In this document: positions 1 to 7,285 of the stretch, piece after piece
How positions within the stretch are numbered: position 1 is the first letter of the stretch
How the letters are laid out: every line of letters starts with the position of its first letter
Assembly: GCA_027002315.1 (NCBI GenBank)
Contig: JALWZV010000031.1
Location: forward strand, 1-21,886
Reading direction: 5' to 3'
Length of the DNA stretch: 21,886 nt
Origin: Candidatus Roizmanbacteria bacterium
Lineage (GTDB): Bacteria; Patescibacteriota; Microgenomatia; UBA1406; GWC2-37-13
The notes under the pieces: model-generated
The model's database searches: none
The model's input: only the letters and a program-made list of their open reading frames with translations
Told to the model about the DNA's origin: nothing
Made by a program: the position numbers and the translations under genes

Positions 1-103
1 TAACTAAGAAGAAGTAATCAAACCTTAATACAAAACTTAAAGAGAGTTTGGTTTAAATACAGAAGCATAGGTTATATAGGTAATACGAGTTGACATAGGG
101 TGT

Positions 104-118
104 CTCGTAGGTTGAATT
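104..118 (+). repeat. Half-site copy of the REP palindrome
   Basis: This carries the right arm and loop of the local REP sequence (CTCGTAGGTTGAATT). Its left arm has decayed, so it cannot form the full hairpin. It lies upstream of the RAYT gene, in the same orientation as the complete copies. Confidence 0.6.
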
Positions 119-201
119 AGCTGTTTTTAGCCTATCCCAATCGGCCGAATTTAACCTCGTAGGTTGAATGTGGCATATAGTCAATTGACTAAAAACAGCT
201 A
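118..201 (+). repeat. 13-bp inverted repeat enclosing a REP, 5' of RAYT
   Basis: TAGCTGTTTTTAG at 118-130 is the exact reverse complement of CTAAAAACAGCTA at 189-201. The pair encloses the REP at 150-168 and ends 18 bases before the RAYT ATG. In RNA it would form a long stem with the REP hairpin at its tip, just before the SD-like AGGTGA at 203-208. It could be a transposon-end-like structure or a translational control element; the sequence does not say which. Confidence 0.55.
150..168 (+). repeat. REP-like palindrome, upstream copy
   Basis: TTTAACCTCGTAGGTTGAA forms an 8-bp stem with a CGT loop and a single T/G mismatch. Its flanks (CCCAATC about 10-15 bases before the stem, TGGCA just after it) are shared with the copy at 880-909, so the repeated unit is about 40 bases rather than the stem alone. 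It sits about 50 bases before the RAYT start and is a likely substrate of that enzyme. Confidence 0.8.
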
Positions 202-219
202 TAGGTGATAATTAGATAT

Positions 220-870
220 ATGCCAATGCGTAGAAAGACTTTTGTTGCCCCATATATCTATCATCTATTTAATCGCAGCATATCTCATTTTCGTATTTTT
301 GATGCTAACTCTGATAAAACAAGATTTTTGCAGATATTAGATCACTATAACAATACAGACAGGCGAGGTATGCCTTTATCACGGGCGATTAAAAGCAAAG
401 AATACGAGTATCACAACATTATTCTTCCTCGTCCAAATATAATTGTAAAGATACTTGCTTACTGTATTATGCCTACTCATTATCACTTGCTGGTAAAAGC
501 GGTGCATGCAAATCAACTGCCTCGTTATATATCCAACATAGAGAATGCGTACACTAGATTCTTTAATAAAAAACATTCTCGTAAAGGTCCTTTATGGGAA
601 TCAAGATTTAAGGCTGTGATAATAGAAGGTAATGAGCAATTACTACATGTTCATAGATATATCCATCTTAATCCCTCAACATCTAATTTAGTTAATAACC
701 CTGAGGATTGGCCATTTTCATCTTATCGTGATTTTATCAAAGACGATTCTTTGTATAAATTACTTAAGGAGATCTCTATTAATAACAGTCGCAAATATCG
801 TGCTTTTGTTGAGAATCAAAAAGACTACCAAAAAACCTTACGCCTAATTAAAAAGAAATTGATAGACTAA
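220..870 (+). CDS. REP-associated tyrosine transposase (RAYT, Y1/HUH family)
   Basis: Predicted single-strand DNA transposase of the IS200/IS605-like Y1 superfamily that acts on REP palindromes. Family marks are clear in the 216-residue protein: YHLFNRS near the N-terminus, the metal-binding HUH-type motif PTHYHLLV, and the block Y-T-R-F-F-N...R-K-G-P-L-W-E-S-R that carries the candidate nucleophilic tyrosine, followed by YIHLNP and WPFSSY. The ATG at 220 is chosen because AGGTGA (203-208) precedes it; a GTG at 205 and an ATG at 226 are alternatives. REP hairpins flank the gene on both sides (150-168, 880-909, 936-958), the usual arrangement for a RAYT and its non-autonomous repeats. It converges with the nuclease gene downstream. 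The gene appears intact and of normal length. Confidence 0.9.
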   Translation: MPMRRKTFVAPYIYHLFNRSISHFRIFDANSDKTRFLQILDHYNNTDRRGMPLSRAIKSKEYEYHNIILPRPNIIVKILAYCIMPTHYHLLVKAVHANQLPRYISNIENAYTRFFNKKHSRKGPLWESRFKAVIIEGNEQLLHVHRYIHLNPSTSNLVNNPEDWPFSSYRDFIKDDSLYKLLKEISINNSRKYRAFVENQKDYQKTLRLIKKKLID

Positions 871-879
871 CCCAATCCT

Positions 880-909
880 GCCATGTTCAACCTCGTAGGT
901 TGAACTGGC
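880..909 (+). repeat. REP-like palindrome, downstream copy 1
   Basis: GCCA-T-GTTCAACCT, loop CGT, AGGTTGAAC-TGGC: a 13-bp stem with one bulged T. It starts 10 bases after the RAYT stop codon. It is the longest stem of the set and could also act as a transcription barrier, although no U-tract follows it. Confidence 0.85.
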
Positions 910-935
910 AATGTTTAGAGCTTTATAGAAACCCG

Positions 936-958
936 AATTCAACCTCGTAGGTTGAATT
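936..958 (+). repeat. REP-like palindrome, downstream copy 2
   Basis: AATTCAACCT, loop CGT, AGGTTGAATT: a perfect 10-bp stem. It ends 9 bases from the stop codon of the convergent nuclease gene, so it lies between the 3' ends of two genes and may limit read-through in either direction. Confidence 0.85.
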
Positions 959-967
959 GGCTGGGGG

Positions 968-1633
968 TTAGTTTGGGCAGGTGAGGGATTTGCGGAAGCC
1001 TGCTTTTCGTGCATCGTGCTCTGAGCAAAACCACCCCTCTCCCTTGAAAAGCTCGACCTTTATCTGTTTGTAGTTTCTGCAATTTGGCAGAAAGTAAATT
1101 TTTTGTTTCCTTTCAGAGATGTTGCCCTTAATACTGCAATCTGGTTTTGGAGGTTGGGTCTGTGTACATTTGCTCGAGAATATCCCTAAGTGATTCTCTT
1201 TTGCTCTGTGGTATTTTTCGATAAATGATTTTGGCAGATGGCCTACACTTAAGTAATTAGCCAGACCTTTTTCAAGCAGTTGTTCGTTGATGCTTTCTTT
1301 GCTGTTTTTATCATAAGCAAAACCAAAGTATCTGCCTCTCCCGTAAAGAACGGTTTTTACCCTTACTTTTTTGTTTAATAGTTTTGAGGTTAGAAAATCT
1401 TTCGCCTCTTTCCACCCGCAGTTTCCAATTTCGGGCGCATCCACTCCATAAAGGCGGATAATTTTTTTGTTGTTTAGCACTATGGTGTCTCCATCAAAGA
1501 TTTTTGTGACCTTTGGGAGAGAGTAAGCTTTGATAGAGAAGTAAGAAAGCATTCCAATCAAGAGAGCTATGATGATGGAGGTAATTATTTTTTTAGATTT
1601 ATTTCTGTGCTTGTTAGATCTGGTTTTGCTCAT
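968..1633 (-). CDS. Membrane-anchored thermonuclease-like (SNase) protein
   Basis: A 221-residue protein with a basic N-terminus, one hydrophobic segment (about residues 16-36) and a staphylococcal-nuclease fold domain (about 41-155). Catalytic and calcium positions are recognisable: Asp49 in FDGDT, Arg60 and Asp65/Glu68 in RLYGVDAPE, and Arg101 in GRYFGFAY. After a short Pro-rich linker, the last 60 residues form a separate Cys-containing domain (DCSIKGNIS...FLPNC...GEGWFCSEHDARKAGFR...LTC) resembling small C-terminal domains often attached to SNase or secreted proteins. It is probably an extracytoplasmic Ca-dependent nuclease for DNA degradation or nucleotide scavenging; that role is inferred. 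A TATAAT box (1642-1647) lies 8 bases before the ATG and there is no SD. Its 3' end abuts the REP at 936-958. Confidence 0.88.
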   Translation of the reverse strand: MSKTRSNKHRNKSKKIITSIIIALLIGMLSYFSIKAYSLPKVTKIFDGDTIVLNNKKIIRLYGVDAPEIGNCGWKEAKDFLTSKLLNKKVRVKTVLYGRGRYFGFAYDKNSKESINEQLLEKGLANYLSVGHLPKSFIEKYHRAKENHLGIFSSKCTQTQPPKPDCSIKGNISERKQKIYFLPNCRNYKQIKVELFKGEGWFCSEHDARKAGFRKSLTCPN

Positions 1634-1641
1634 CTTAAAAC

Positions 1642-1647
1642 ATTATA
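1642..1647 (-). promoter_or_regulatory. -10 box of the nuclease gene
   Basis: TATAAT on the minus strand, 8 bases before the ATG. No convincing -35 hexamer is seen. The expected transcription start falls within about two bases of the start codon. Confidence 0.55.
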
Positions 1648-1794
1648 CAAAAATGACGGTAAGTCCTATGTAATATAATAAACATGTCGGTCTGATGTTT
1701 TAGATGATTTGTATCATCTTTGTAATTGTTTCATTATTAGTAATAATTACTACTAATTGCAGAATAATATTTGAGGAAAGTCAAGCTTAAGTAG

Positions 1795-2322
1795 TTATTG
1801 TGGTCTTATAGCAGATTGGATAAAGCCAGTGTTGCGTGTGAAATAGTCTACATCTACAGGAAGTCCATGCTTCTTATAGATTAATCTAATTAAAGCATCA
1901 ATACTGTAGTCTGGAGAAACTACTACAGGGCCCATATCTAATAATCCCTCAGGAATTAAAGGACGCAGAGGATAGAAATTTCCATGTCTGGATCTTTTAA
2001 CTATTATTCCACTTGCTTGTCCTGTTAAAGTTAGAAAAGTAGTGGCTTCGTATTCTTCGTCCTTTTGAATAACTAAACCATTAATTGGATAATGTCGAGA
2101 ATGATACTTGCGGAGTGGTGAGATAGAAAATAATATTTTTGCAGAAGCTATTTCGATATTTCCAACAGTGTTCTTGAGCCATTGAAAAAAGTTATTTTCT
2201 GCTCTTTCACAAGCTGGTTCTCTGAAGAAATCGTGATTTTTAAACTCAAAAGCTCTTTGTCGTAATAAACTCAACACGATTTGCCTTTCCGTTAATAAAC
2301 GTTTTTCAGATTCACTTCCCAT
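1795..2322 (-). CDS. Hypothetical protein, 175 aa
   Basis: Not recognised. It is a soluble-looking protein with no signal peptide or membrane segment. The N-terminal third is helical and charged, with aromatic residues in NHDFFREP and NNFFQWL. The rest looks alpha/beta, with a Gly/Pro-rich stretch around GNFYPLRPLIPEGLLDMGP. The start is chosen because TATAAT (2329-2334) lies six bases before this ATG and no SD is present, matching neighbouring genes. It is a separate transcription unit from the gene at 2634-3554, as about 300 bases separate them. It could be a lineage-specific gene. Confidence 0.7.
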   Translation of the reverse strand: MGSESEKRLLTERQIVLSLLRQRAFEFKNHDFFREPACERAENNFFQWLKNTVGNIEIASAKILFSISPLRKYHSRHYPINGLVIQKDEEYEATTFLTLTGQASGIIVKRSRHGNFYPLRPLIPEGLLDMGPVVVSPDYSIDALIRLIYKKHGLPVDVDYFTRNTGFIQSAIRPQ

Positions 2323-2328
2323 AAGCTT

Positions 2329-2334
2329 ATTATA
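2329..2334 (-). promoter_or_regulatory. -10 box of the 175-aa hypothetical gene
   Basis: TATAAT in the context CTATAGTATAAT, six bases before the ATG, so a leaderless transcript is expected. There is no clear -35. Confidence 0.55.
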
Positions 2335-2633
2335 CTATAGGATTTAGAGAATGTGCTTTTGAAATAACAAAATTACTTTGAAAGTGATAGAGATTTGAAA
2401 CTATAGGAAATGGTAAGTCGTTAATAGAAGGTGTGATTTTTGAAATGAGACTGTTACTTTTGATTTACACACAAGATTACTCTTATATGTTTCAAGACCG
2501 TATAATGCTTGCTAGTAACTTGTAAAGAGGTAATAAGCTGTTTTTAATATCAAGCTTTGCAGTAAAAAGTTATGTTAATTTCAGACACCCTCTTGTATAA
2601 GAGCTTCTTTAAAAATGTATGCAACTATTCTTT
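2335..2633. other. Intergenic stretch between two minus-strand genes
   Basis: No open frame with coding character and no RNA gene is seen here. The only structures are the promoter region at its left edge and a small palindrome CTCTTGTATAAGAG at 2590-2603 (5-bp stem, GTAT loop). That palindrome lies 31 bases beyond the stop codon of the upstream gene; it lacks a U-tract on the minus strand, so it is a poor terminator. Confidence 0.5.
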
Positions 2634-3554
2634 TCAAAAAGAGTAACCTTGATTGTATAAGTTGTTAATAGCTGATGAAAACACTCTCTGAGCATGGTTG
2701 TTGGTTGTTAAGAAGTCTTCGTAAGTTTGATACAGAGTACCTAACATCTCAAGTGTGCGCTTGGCAGATATATCAGGGTTATCTTGCGATACTATGTATC
2801 GCATTATTGAGGAGGCAGACTTCTCGTCCGGAAAAGCACTATCTGATAGTTGGTATGCCTGGTGTTGTATTTCCCTATGGAACACTTGTTTGCTAACATC
2901 ATGTGAGTTGCCTGCATAATACATAGCTTCTAAGATTGAGATGAGAGTTGTAAATCGTAAAGCCTCTGGTATCATACGCAAGATTTCAACTTCAGTCACA
3001 TTGTCTGCTTGCACCTCTGCCATTAAGCGAAAGCCTTCCCACCAAGCGTTTTGTACGTATACTCCCGTTTGCGTTTTAATATATTCTAAAACTGTTGGAT
3101 TGTAAGTATGTTTAACGACAATGAAAGCATTTGCCAGTCCTTGTAAAAATATGGGTAGCATAGTGTTAACAGCATCTAATTGTTCTTGTTGCGATTGTCT
3201 GACAAGAGAGACAAGATATTGTCCGTCAAAAATAATTCCAGGCTTCGGAAATAAATGTGACATTGAAACTGGCAAGTTGTTAGGAATGTGTGCCATATGT
3301 ATGTCATTGTTTCTCATTGCAGTAATATACTCTTCATCTGTTATGTGATGATCATAGTCGTTTGAAGGAGGGCGACCTCCATACACAATCCTAGCTTGAC
3401 TTATAAGCTGAGAAAGTTTATCTGCAGTTGGACTGTTTCTAAATACTCTAGCACATGTTCTTTGCAGAGTGGTTTTAATGTAGTGTAAAGACAAATCGGT
3501 TTCTACTTCTGCAAAAAGTAAATCGTTCAGACCACGATGTTCTTCTTGTCCCAT
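2634..3554 (-). CDS. Hypothetical protein, 306 aa
   Basis: Not recognised. A mostly helical, soluble-looking protein with no signal peptide. Visible landmarks are a Gly/Pro/His-rich stretch (GGRPPSNDYDHHITDEEY) near residues 60-80, a more hydrophobic centre (TMLPIFLQGLANAFIVV) too interrupted to be a convincing membrane span, and an aromatic patch NAWWEGFRLM. The ATG at 3552-3554 (MGQEE) is preferred over an upstream TTG because a TATTAT box (3561-3566) lies six bases before it, as with neighbouring genes. It ends in TGA, which shows that UGA is a stop here. The gene to its right on the same strand has its own promoter, so no operon is required. Confidence 0.7.
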   Translation of the reverse strand: MGQEEHRGLNDLLFAEVETDLSLHYIKTTLQRTCARVFRNSPTADKLSQLISQARIVYGGRPPSNDYDHHITDEEYITAMRNNDIHMAHIPNNLPVSMSHLFPKPGIIFDGQYLVSLVRQSQQEQLDAVNTMLPIFLQGLANAFIVVKHTYNPTVLEYIKTQTGVYVQNAWWEGFRLMAEVQADNVTEVEILRMIPEALRFTTLISILEAMYYAGNSHDVSKQVFHREIQHQAYQLSDSAFPDEKSASSIMRYIVSQDNPDISAKRTLEMLGTLYQTYEDFLTTNNHAQRVFSSAINNLYNQGYSF

Positions 3555-3611
3555 AGTATAATAATACAAGGTGATATTATTAAAGTCAATTTAAACTTAA
3601 GGATCTCTAAA

Positions 3612-4265
3612 TTAACGTAGCAGATTAGGTTGTCTTTTAAACGGATTAATTGCTCGCTTTTCAAAATACAGAAATGACGTTTCTAAGTCTGCTTTATAAT
3701 GTCCTTCTTTATCTAGTTGACGCCTAATCCAGCCGGAGTTGAATATTACAGGAGAAACGTGTGCATGTTGATTCTCAATGGTATTTTTAAAAGTAATCAT
3801 TAAAGATGAAAGCATATCTGGAAGTGGAGAGTTGGTGGAACGAATCATTATTTGTAAACCTTTTACCCATCTTATTAAACCTTTAAATATTGGTTTGTAA
3901 TCATTGAACTTTATTTTTTCTGGTTTCCCAGTTTTTCTTGCTTTTATTATATCTTCAACTGCTATTCCTATGGCTTTTAGGATAATCAATTGTCCATTCT
4001 TTGTGTGGAAGAGGCTATAATCATGGTTAGCTGCTCCTATTTCTAGTCCATGTAAGTAAACAAGCATTTTCATAAATGGTTCTAAACGAGGAAATCTTTT
4101 TAAAAACATATTAACAGCGCCGTTCATTTTTATACTGTGGAGAACGGCTTCTTCAAGGTCGGTCAAGTAGGGTGATTTTAACATCGTAGCAATCTCTCTT
4201 ATCTGGTTGGCATTTTCTTGCCAAAACTGTATATCAGGATGTGTAATAGAGAGTTTAGTTTCCAT
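3612..4265 (-). CDS. Hypothetical protein, 217 aa
   Basis: Not recognised. It looks mainly helical and basic, without signal peptide or clear transmembrane helix. Features include LEEAVLHSIKMNGAVNMFLKR near residues 40-60, HGLEIGAANHDYSLFHT, and a basic end INPFKRQPNLLR. The ATG at 4263-4265 (METKLS) is preferred over an upstream TTG, which would overlap the -10 box at 4278-4283. It is divergent from the small plus-strand gene at 4324; the 58-base gap holds both promoters. It may be specific to this lineage. Confidence 0.68.
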   Translation of the reverse strand: METKLSITHPDIQFWQENANQIREIATMLKSPYLTDLEEAVLHSIKMNGAVNMFLKRFPRLEPFMKMLVYLHGLEIGAANHDYSLFHTKNGQLIILKAIGIAVEDIIKARKTGKPEKIKFNDYKPIFKGLIRWVKGLQIMIRSTNSPLPDMLSSLMITFKNTIENQHAHVSPVIFNSGWIRRQLDKEGHYKADLETSFLYFEKRAINPFKRQPNLLR

Positions 4266-4277
4266 ACAGTGCTTAAT

Positions 4278-4311
4278 ATTATACAACAAAAGTCCTATAG
4301 CATGGTATAAT
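4278..4311. promoter_or_regulatory. Back-to-back -10 boxes of a divergent gene pair
   Basis: The minus-strand TATAAT at 4278-4283 and plus-strand TATAAT at 4306-4311 each lie exactly 12 bases from their ATG (4265 and 4324). Only 22 bases separate them, so the two promoters must overlap upstream and can hardly fire at the same moment. Confidence 0.55.
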
Positions 4312-4323
4312 TTGTACTTAGTT

Positions 4324-4563
4324 ATGGAAAGAAAATTGGTTGACCCAGTTGAAACTTATCGTTATCTTTTAACTCGACTGCTTAGGATAACAGCAGAGAT
4401 GAGTGAGGAGGAGCGTGAAGACTATTTTTGCAGATCCCAGATAAATCCAATATTAATTGCTTTAGTAAGGGAAGAAGTTGAGTCTGATAAACTAACTGCA
4501 GAAACTATACATGATGTTAGTGTCTATGGTGGGACAGACCACAATGACCCCTTTTTTACCTAA
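4324..4563 (+). CDS. Small acidic hypothetical protein, 79 aa
   Basis: Not recognised. The frame is open from 4207, but the start at 4324 (MERKLVDP) fits the TATAAT at 4306-4311, 12 bases upstream. The protein is acidic and probably helical (EMSEEEREDYF; REEVESDKL) with a disordered end GGTDHNDPFFT. There are no cysteines arranged for metal binding and no membrane segment. It is divergently paired with the 217-aa gene. The first four residues match those of the broken gene at 11103, but nothing beyond them does. Confidence 0.55.
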   Translation: MERKLVDPVETYRYLLTRLLRITAEMSEEEREDYFCRSQINPILIALVREEVESDKLTAETIHDVSVYGGTDHNDPFFT

Positions 4564-4732
4564 CAAACGTATCTCTTCAACTTTTGATGTTGAACTAAAG
4601 ATGATTAGGAAGTAAAATTAAGTGTTAATTATTAATTGCTTAAAAGCAGAGGTTATACGTAAATTTATTTTCAAGTATGTATAAAAAAGACTGATACAAC
4701 AACCTTTCTTTTAAGCGCTATTTTATATTCTT

Positions 4733-6160
4733 ATGTTAAAACAGGTTTTTAAAAAGCTTTTTGCTGATGAGTGGAGCAAGAAGATAAAGGATGCTGAGCA
4801 TGAAGCAAAAGCAATCAAACTTAAGGCAAGTGAGGAGGCGTTGCGTATCAAACAAGAGGCAGAACGTGATGCAAGAAAAACGCTCAACGACGCTCTTTTA
4901 GTCGAGAAAAGAGTGGCAAACAAAGAGAAGGCTTTGGAGGAACAGATAGAGAAGATAAACAGGGATAAGAAGAGGCTTGAGTCAATGGAGCAGGAACTAA
5001 AGCAGAGAAAGAAAAAACTGCTCGAGAAGTTAGAAAAGATTGCTTCCCTAAAAAGAGAGGATGCGAGAAAGATTATTCTTTCTGATTGGGAGAACAGACT
5101 AAAGAAGGACATAGTACAGCGTATTAAGGAAGCGGAGAAGGAAATAAAGACAACCGCTGAGGAGAAAGCAAAAGAAATTCTTGTTGACTCCATGCGTTAT
5201 GGAGCAACAGATTATGTCACAGAATACACTTTATCTGTTATTCCTCTTCCCAACGATGACTTCAAGGGTAGGATTATAGGTAAAGACGGGCGCAATATAC
5301 GTGCATTTGAGTTAGCAACAGGAGTTGATGTTGATTTAGAAGAAGAAGGAATAATTCGGTTGTCATCGTTTGACTCTGTTAGACGAGAGATAGCAAGGGT
5401 AGCTTTAGAGAAGTTGATAAAGGATGGGCGTATTCAACCCAGTAGAATAGAAGAGGTTGTTGCTAAAACCAGACGCGAGATAGAAAAGATTATGTACAAA
5501 GCAGGGGAAGAATTGGCTCACAAGGTTGGTGTGTTTAACTTGCCGACAGAGATAGTTAAGCTGCTTGGTAAGTTTAAGTACCGTTACTCTTATGGACAGA
5601 ACATGATCTTGCACACTCTGGAGGAGACAAGGATTGGAATAAGCTTAGCTCACGAGCTGAAAGCCGATGTTGGTGTTGTGAAACTCGGTTGTTTATTACA
5701 TGATATTGGTAAGACAATAGATAAAGAAGGATCTCACGTAGATCTTGGTGTAGAGCTGTTACAAAAACACCGCTTTCCTAAAAAGGTTATAGGTTGCGTA
5801 GCGGCGCATCATGAGGATGTTCCTTTTCCATCTGTTGAGGCAGTGATAGTCTATATTGCAGACGCTGTGTCTGGAGGCAGGCCGGGAGCTAGGCGAGAAA
5901 ATTTCCAAGATTATCTAAAAAGAGTTAAGACAGTGGAGGATATAGCAAAGAAGTACAAAGGCGTTAGAGATGCATTTGCTGTACAGGCTGGAAGAGAGCT
6001 GAGAGTTATTGTTAAACCTGAGGAAATATCAGACGATAACGCCACTATCTTAGCAGAAAAGATACGTGATGACCTACAAAACAAATTTGAGGTCTTTCCT
6101 GGTCAGATAAAGATAACTGTAATAAGAGAGTTTAGAGCGGAACAGGTGGCAAAGATATAA
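4733..6160 (+). CDS. rny: Ribonuclease Y (endoribonuclease, HD/KH), no membrane anchor
   Basis: A 475-residue endoribonuclease that starts mRNA decay. Residues about 15-150 form a long, highly charged coiled coil; the KH domain follows with GRIIGKDGRNIRAFE from residue 179; the HD domain has HTLEE, LLHDIGK (His323-Asp324), AAHHEDVPF and IADAVSGGRPGARRE; the C-terminal RNase Y domain ends at PGQIKITVIREFRA. Typical RNase Y is about 520 residues and begins with a transmembrane helix. Here the N-terminus MLKQVFKKLFADEWSKK is only short and amphipathic, so the protein is predicted to be soluble or peripherally bound. A TATTTT box (4719-4724) lies 8 bases before the ATG. A strong terminator follows at 6184-6207. 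Confidence 0.96.
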   Translation: MLKQVFKKLFADEWSKKIKDAEHEAKAIKLKASEEALRIKQEAERDARKTLNDALLVEKRVANKEKALEEQIEKINRDKKRLESMEQELKQRKKKLLEKLEKIASLKREDARKIILSDWENRLKKDIVQRIKEAEKEIKTTAEEKAKEILVDSMRYGATDYVTEYTLSVIPLPNDDFKGRIIGKDGRNIRAFELATGVDVDLEEEGIIRLSSFDSVRREIARVALEKLIKDGRIQPSRIEEVVAKTRREIEKIMYKAGEELAHKVGVFNLPTEIVKLLGKFKYRYSYGQNMILHTLEETRIGISLAHELKADVGVVKLGCLLHDIGKTIDKEGSHVDLGVELLQKHRFPKKVIGCVAAHHEDVPFPSVEAVIVYIADAVSGGRPGARRENFQDYLKRVKTVEDIAKKYKGVRDAFAVQAGRELRVIVKPEEISDDNATILAEKIRDDLQNKFEVFPGQIKITVIREFRAEQVAKI

Positions 6161-6183
6161 CTGCTTTTAGAGGATAAAAAAAT

Positions 6184-6207
6184 AACCCCCTCTGGAATGA
6201 GGGGGTT
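6184..6207. terminator. Bidirectional intrinsic terminator between rny and the HU gene
   Basis: AACCCCCTC pairs with GAGGGGGTT around a six-base loop. The plus strand continues TTTGTTTTCTT. On the minus strand the stem is followed by a run of T (complement of the A-rich 6177-6183). It therefore ends both the rny transcript and the convergent HU transcript. Confidence 0.93.
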
Positions 6208-6235
6208 TTGTTTTCTTCAAATAAAAAGAGATGGT

Positions 6236-6508
6236 TTATTTAACCATTCTTTTAAGTGTTTTACCGGCTGTAAATCCTGGTGTTTTGGTTGCAGGAATTC
6301 TTATCTCTGCACCAGTTTGAGGATTTCTACCTTTTCTAGCGGCTCTATTCCTAACTAAGAATGTGCCGAAACCAGTAACAACAACTTTTTCTCCTCTTTT
6401 AAGGGCTGCTCCAACTGCATCAAAGACTGCATTAACTGCGTCTTTTGCTGCTTTGTTTGTAAGCCCAGCTTTTTTTGCAACCTGAGTTGCTAAGTCTGCT
6501 TTTGTCAT
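6236..6508 (-). CDS. hup: DNA-binding protein HU
   Basis: A 90-residue bacterial histone-like protein that bends DNA and compacts the nucleoid as a dimer. The fold is complete: the N-terminal helices (MTKADLATQVAKKAGLTNKA), the hallmark GFGTFLVRNRAARKGRNPQTG leading into the DNA-clasping arm, and the C-terminal IPATKTPGFTAGKTLKRMVK with the conserved proline at the arm tip region. Unlike most genes here it has a strong SD (GAGGAGGTG, about seven bases before the ATG), a promoter TTGACA-17-TAATGT and a leader of roughly 40 bases, consistent with high expression. Confidence 0.97.
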   Translation of the reverse strand: MTKADLATQVAKKAGLTNKAAKDAVNAVFDAVGAALKRGEKVVVTGFGTFLVRNRAARKGRNPQTGAEIRIPATKTPGFTAGKTLKRMVK

Positions 6509-6550
6509 GTTTTTTCACCTCCTCACTATAGACGAACTTGTAATACTAAA

Positions 6551-6579
6551 ACATTACATCTTTTAAAGCCTTTTGTCAA
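6551..6579 (-). promoter_or_regulatory. HU promoter
   Basis: On the minus strand, TTGACA (6574-6579), 17 bases, then TAATGT (6551-6556). It is a consensus -35 with ideal spacing. The transcript would carry a leader of roughly 40 bases with an SD, in contrast to the leaderless pattern elsewhere. Confidence 0.75.
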
Positions 6580-6677
6580 TCTATATTAAAAATATCTTAA
6601 TATAACAATCTATATCAATTTGGGGCTTTATGACAATAAAGTATTTCGTAAAAACTGTTGATTTTTAAAATTTTTAG

Positions 6678-6683
6678 TATAAT
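6678..6683 (+). promoter_or_regulatory. -10 box of the DUF5667 gene
   Basis: A perfect TATAAT six bases before the ATG at 6690, with weak -35 candidates near 6655-6663 (CTGTTG/TTGATT). The predicted start site is at the ATG itself, one of the clearest leaderless cases in the window. Confidence 0.65.
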
Positions 6684-6689
6684 AAATAC

Positions 6690-7256
6690 ATGAGAAAGAA
6701 AATCGCGACATTTTTTGTTGCGTTTTTAATCCTAATTTTTGGGGTTGTTGCAAAACCTCAAAGCGTAAAGCATTTTTTTTCGGGGTTTGTTTTGGCAAGC
6801 GTAGATGCCCAATCTTTAGATTTTGACAATCAACAAACCTATTATATTCTTCCATCTCCAGGTATATTGCCTGATAGTCCGCTCTTTATGTTTAAGGATA
6901 TGAAGGACGATATTATAGAGATGTTCTCTTCTAATTTTGCTGAAAAAACACGATTGATGTTATTACACTCAGATAAAAAGCTTGCTATGGCTAGAGTTCT
7001 TTTTCAGAGAGGAAAGACAAAACTTGTGGTTAAAACCTTGTTAAGCTCGGAAAAGAAAATGCTCAAGCTTGTTGAGTTAGTTAAGAACAACAAAACATCT
7101 CCTAAATTTATTGAGAGATTAAGGTTAAGCGCCAGGCTGCATTCAGAGATTATTAAGATGGTAAAGAACGATGATCTTTATATAGATTATGTCTCCGAGT
7201 TTGACAAGCTTAATGAGATGGCTAACGAGGTAAATAAATCACTCAACACTCTTTAA
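6690..7256 (+). CDS. Secreted/membrane DUF5667-type protein
   Basis: A 188-residue protein with a basic start and one hydrophobic N-terminal helix (about residues 5-22) that acts as signal peptide or anchor. The family signature follows: YYILPSPGILPDSPLFMFKDMKDDI at about 51-75, then charged helices (EKTRLMLLHSDKKLAMARVLFQRGK and onward). This is the DUF5667 layout seen in many extracytoplasmic proteins of Patescibacteria and some other Gram-positive-type bacteria; its biochemical role is unknown. Only 29 bases separate it from the O-antigen-ligase-like gene, so cotranscription is likely although that gene may also have its own -10. The protein is entirely helical after the motif and lacks cysteines. 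Confidence 0.85.
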   Translation: MRKKIATFFVAFLILIFGVVAKPQSVKHFFSGFVLASVDAQSLDFDNQQTYYILPSPGILPDSPLFMFKDMKDDIIEMFSSNFAEKTRLMLLHSDKKLAMARVLFQRGKTKLVVKTLLSSEKKMLKLVELVKNNKTSPKFIERLRLSARLHSEIIKMVKNDDLYIDYVSEFDKLNEMANEVNKSLNTL

Positions 7257-7285
7257 TCCTCTTTTTGTTACAATAGGCATAGTGT

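Noticed and set aside
2536..2548. AGCTGTTTTTA also present near the REP region (119-129)
   Set aside because: An AT-rich 11-mer with no matching partner arm or REP nearby; probably chance.
4723..5193. Minus-strand frame opposite the RNase Y coiled coil
   Set aside because: A Ser/Phe-rich mirror of Lys/Glu-rich coding sequence, with no start signals.
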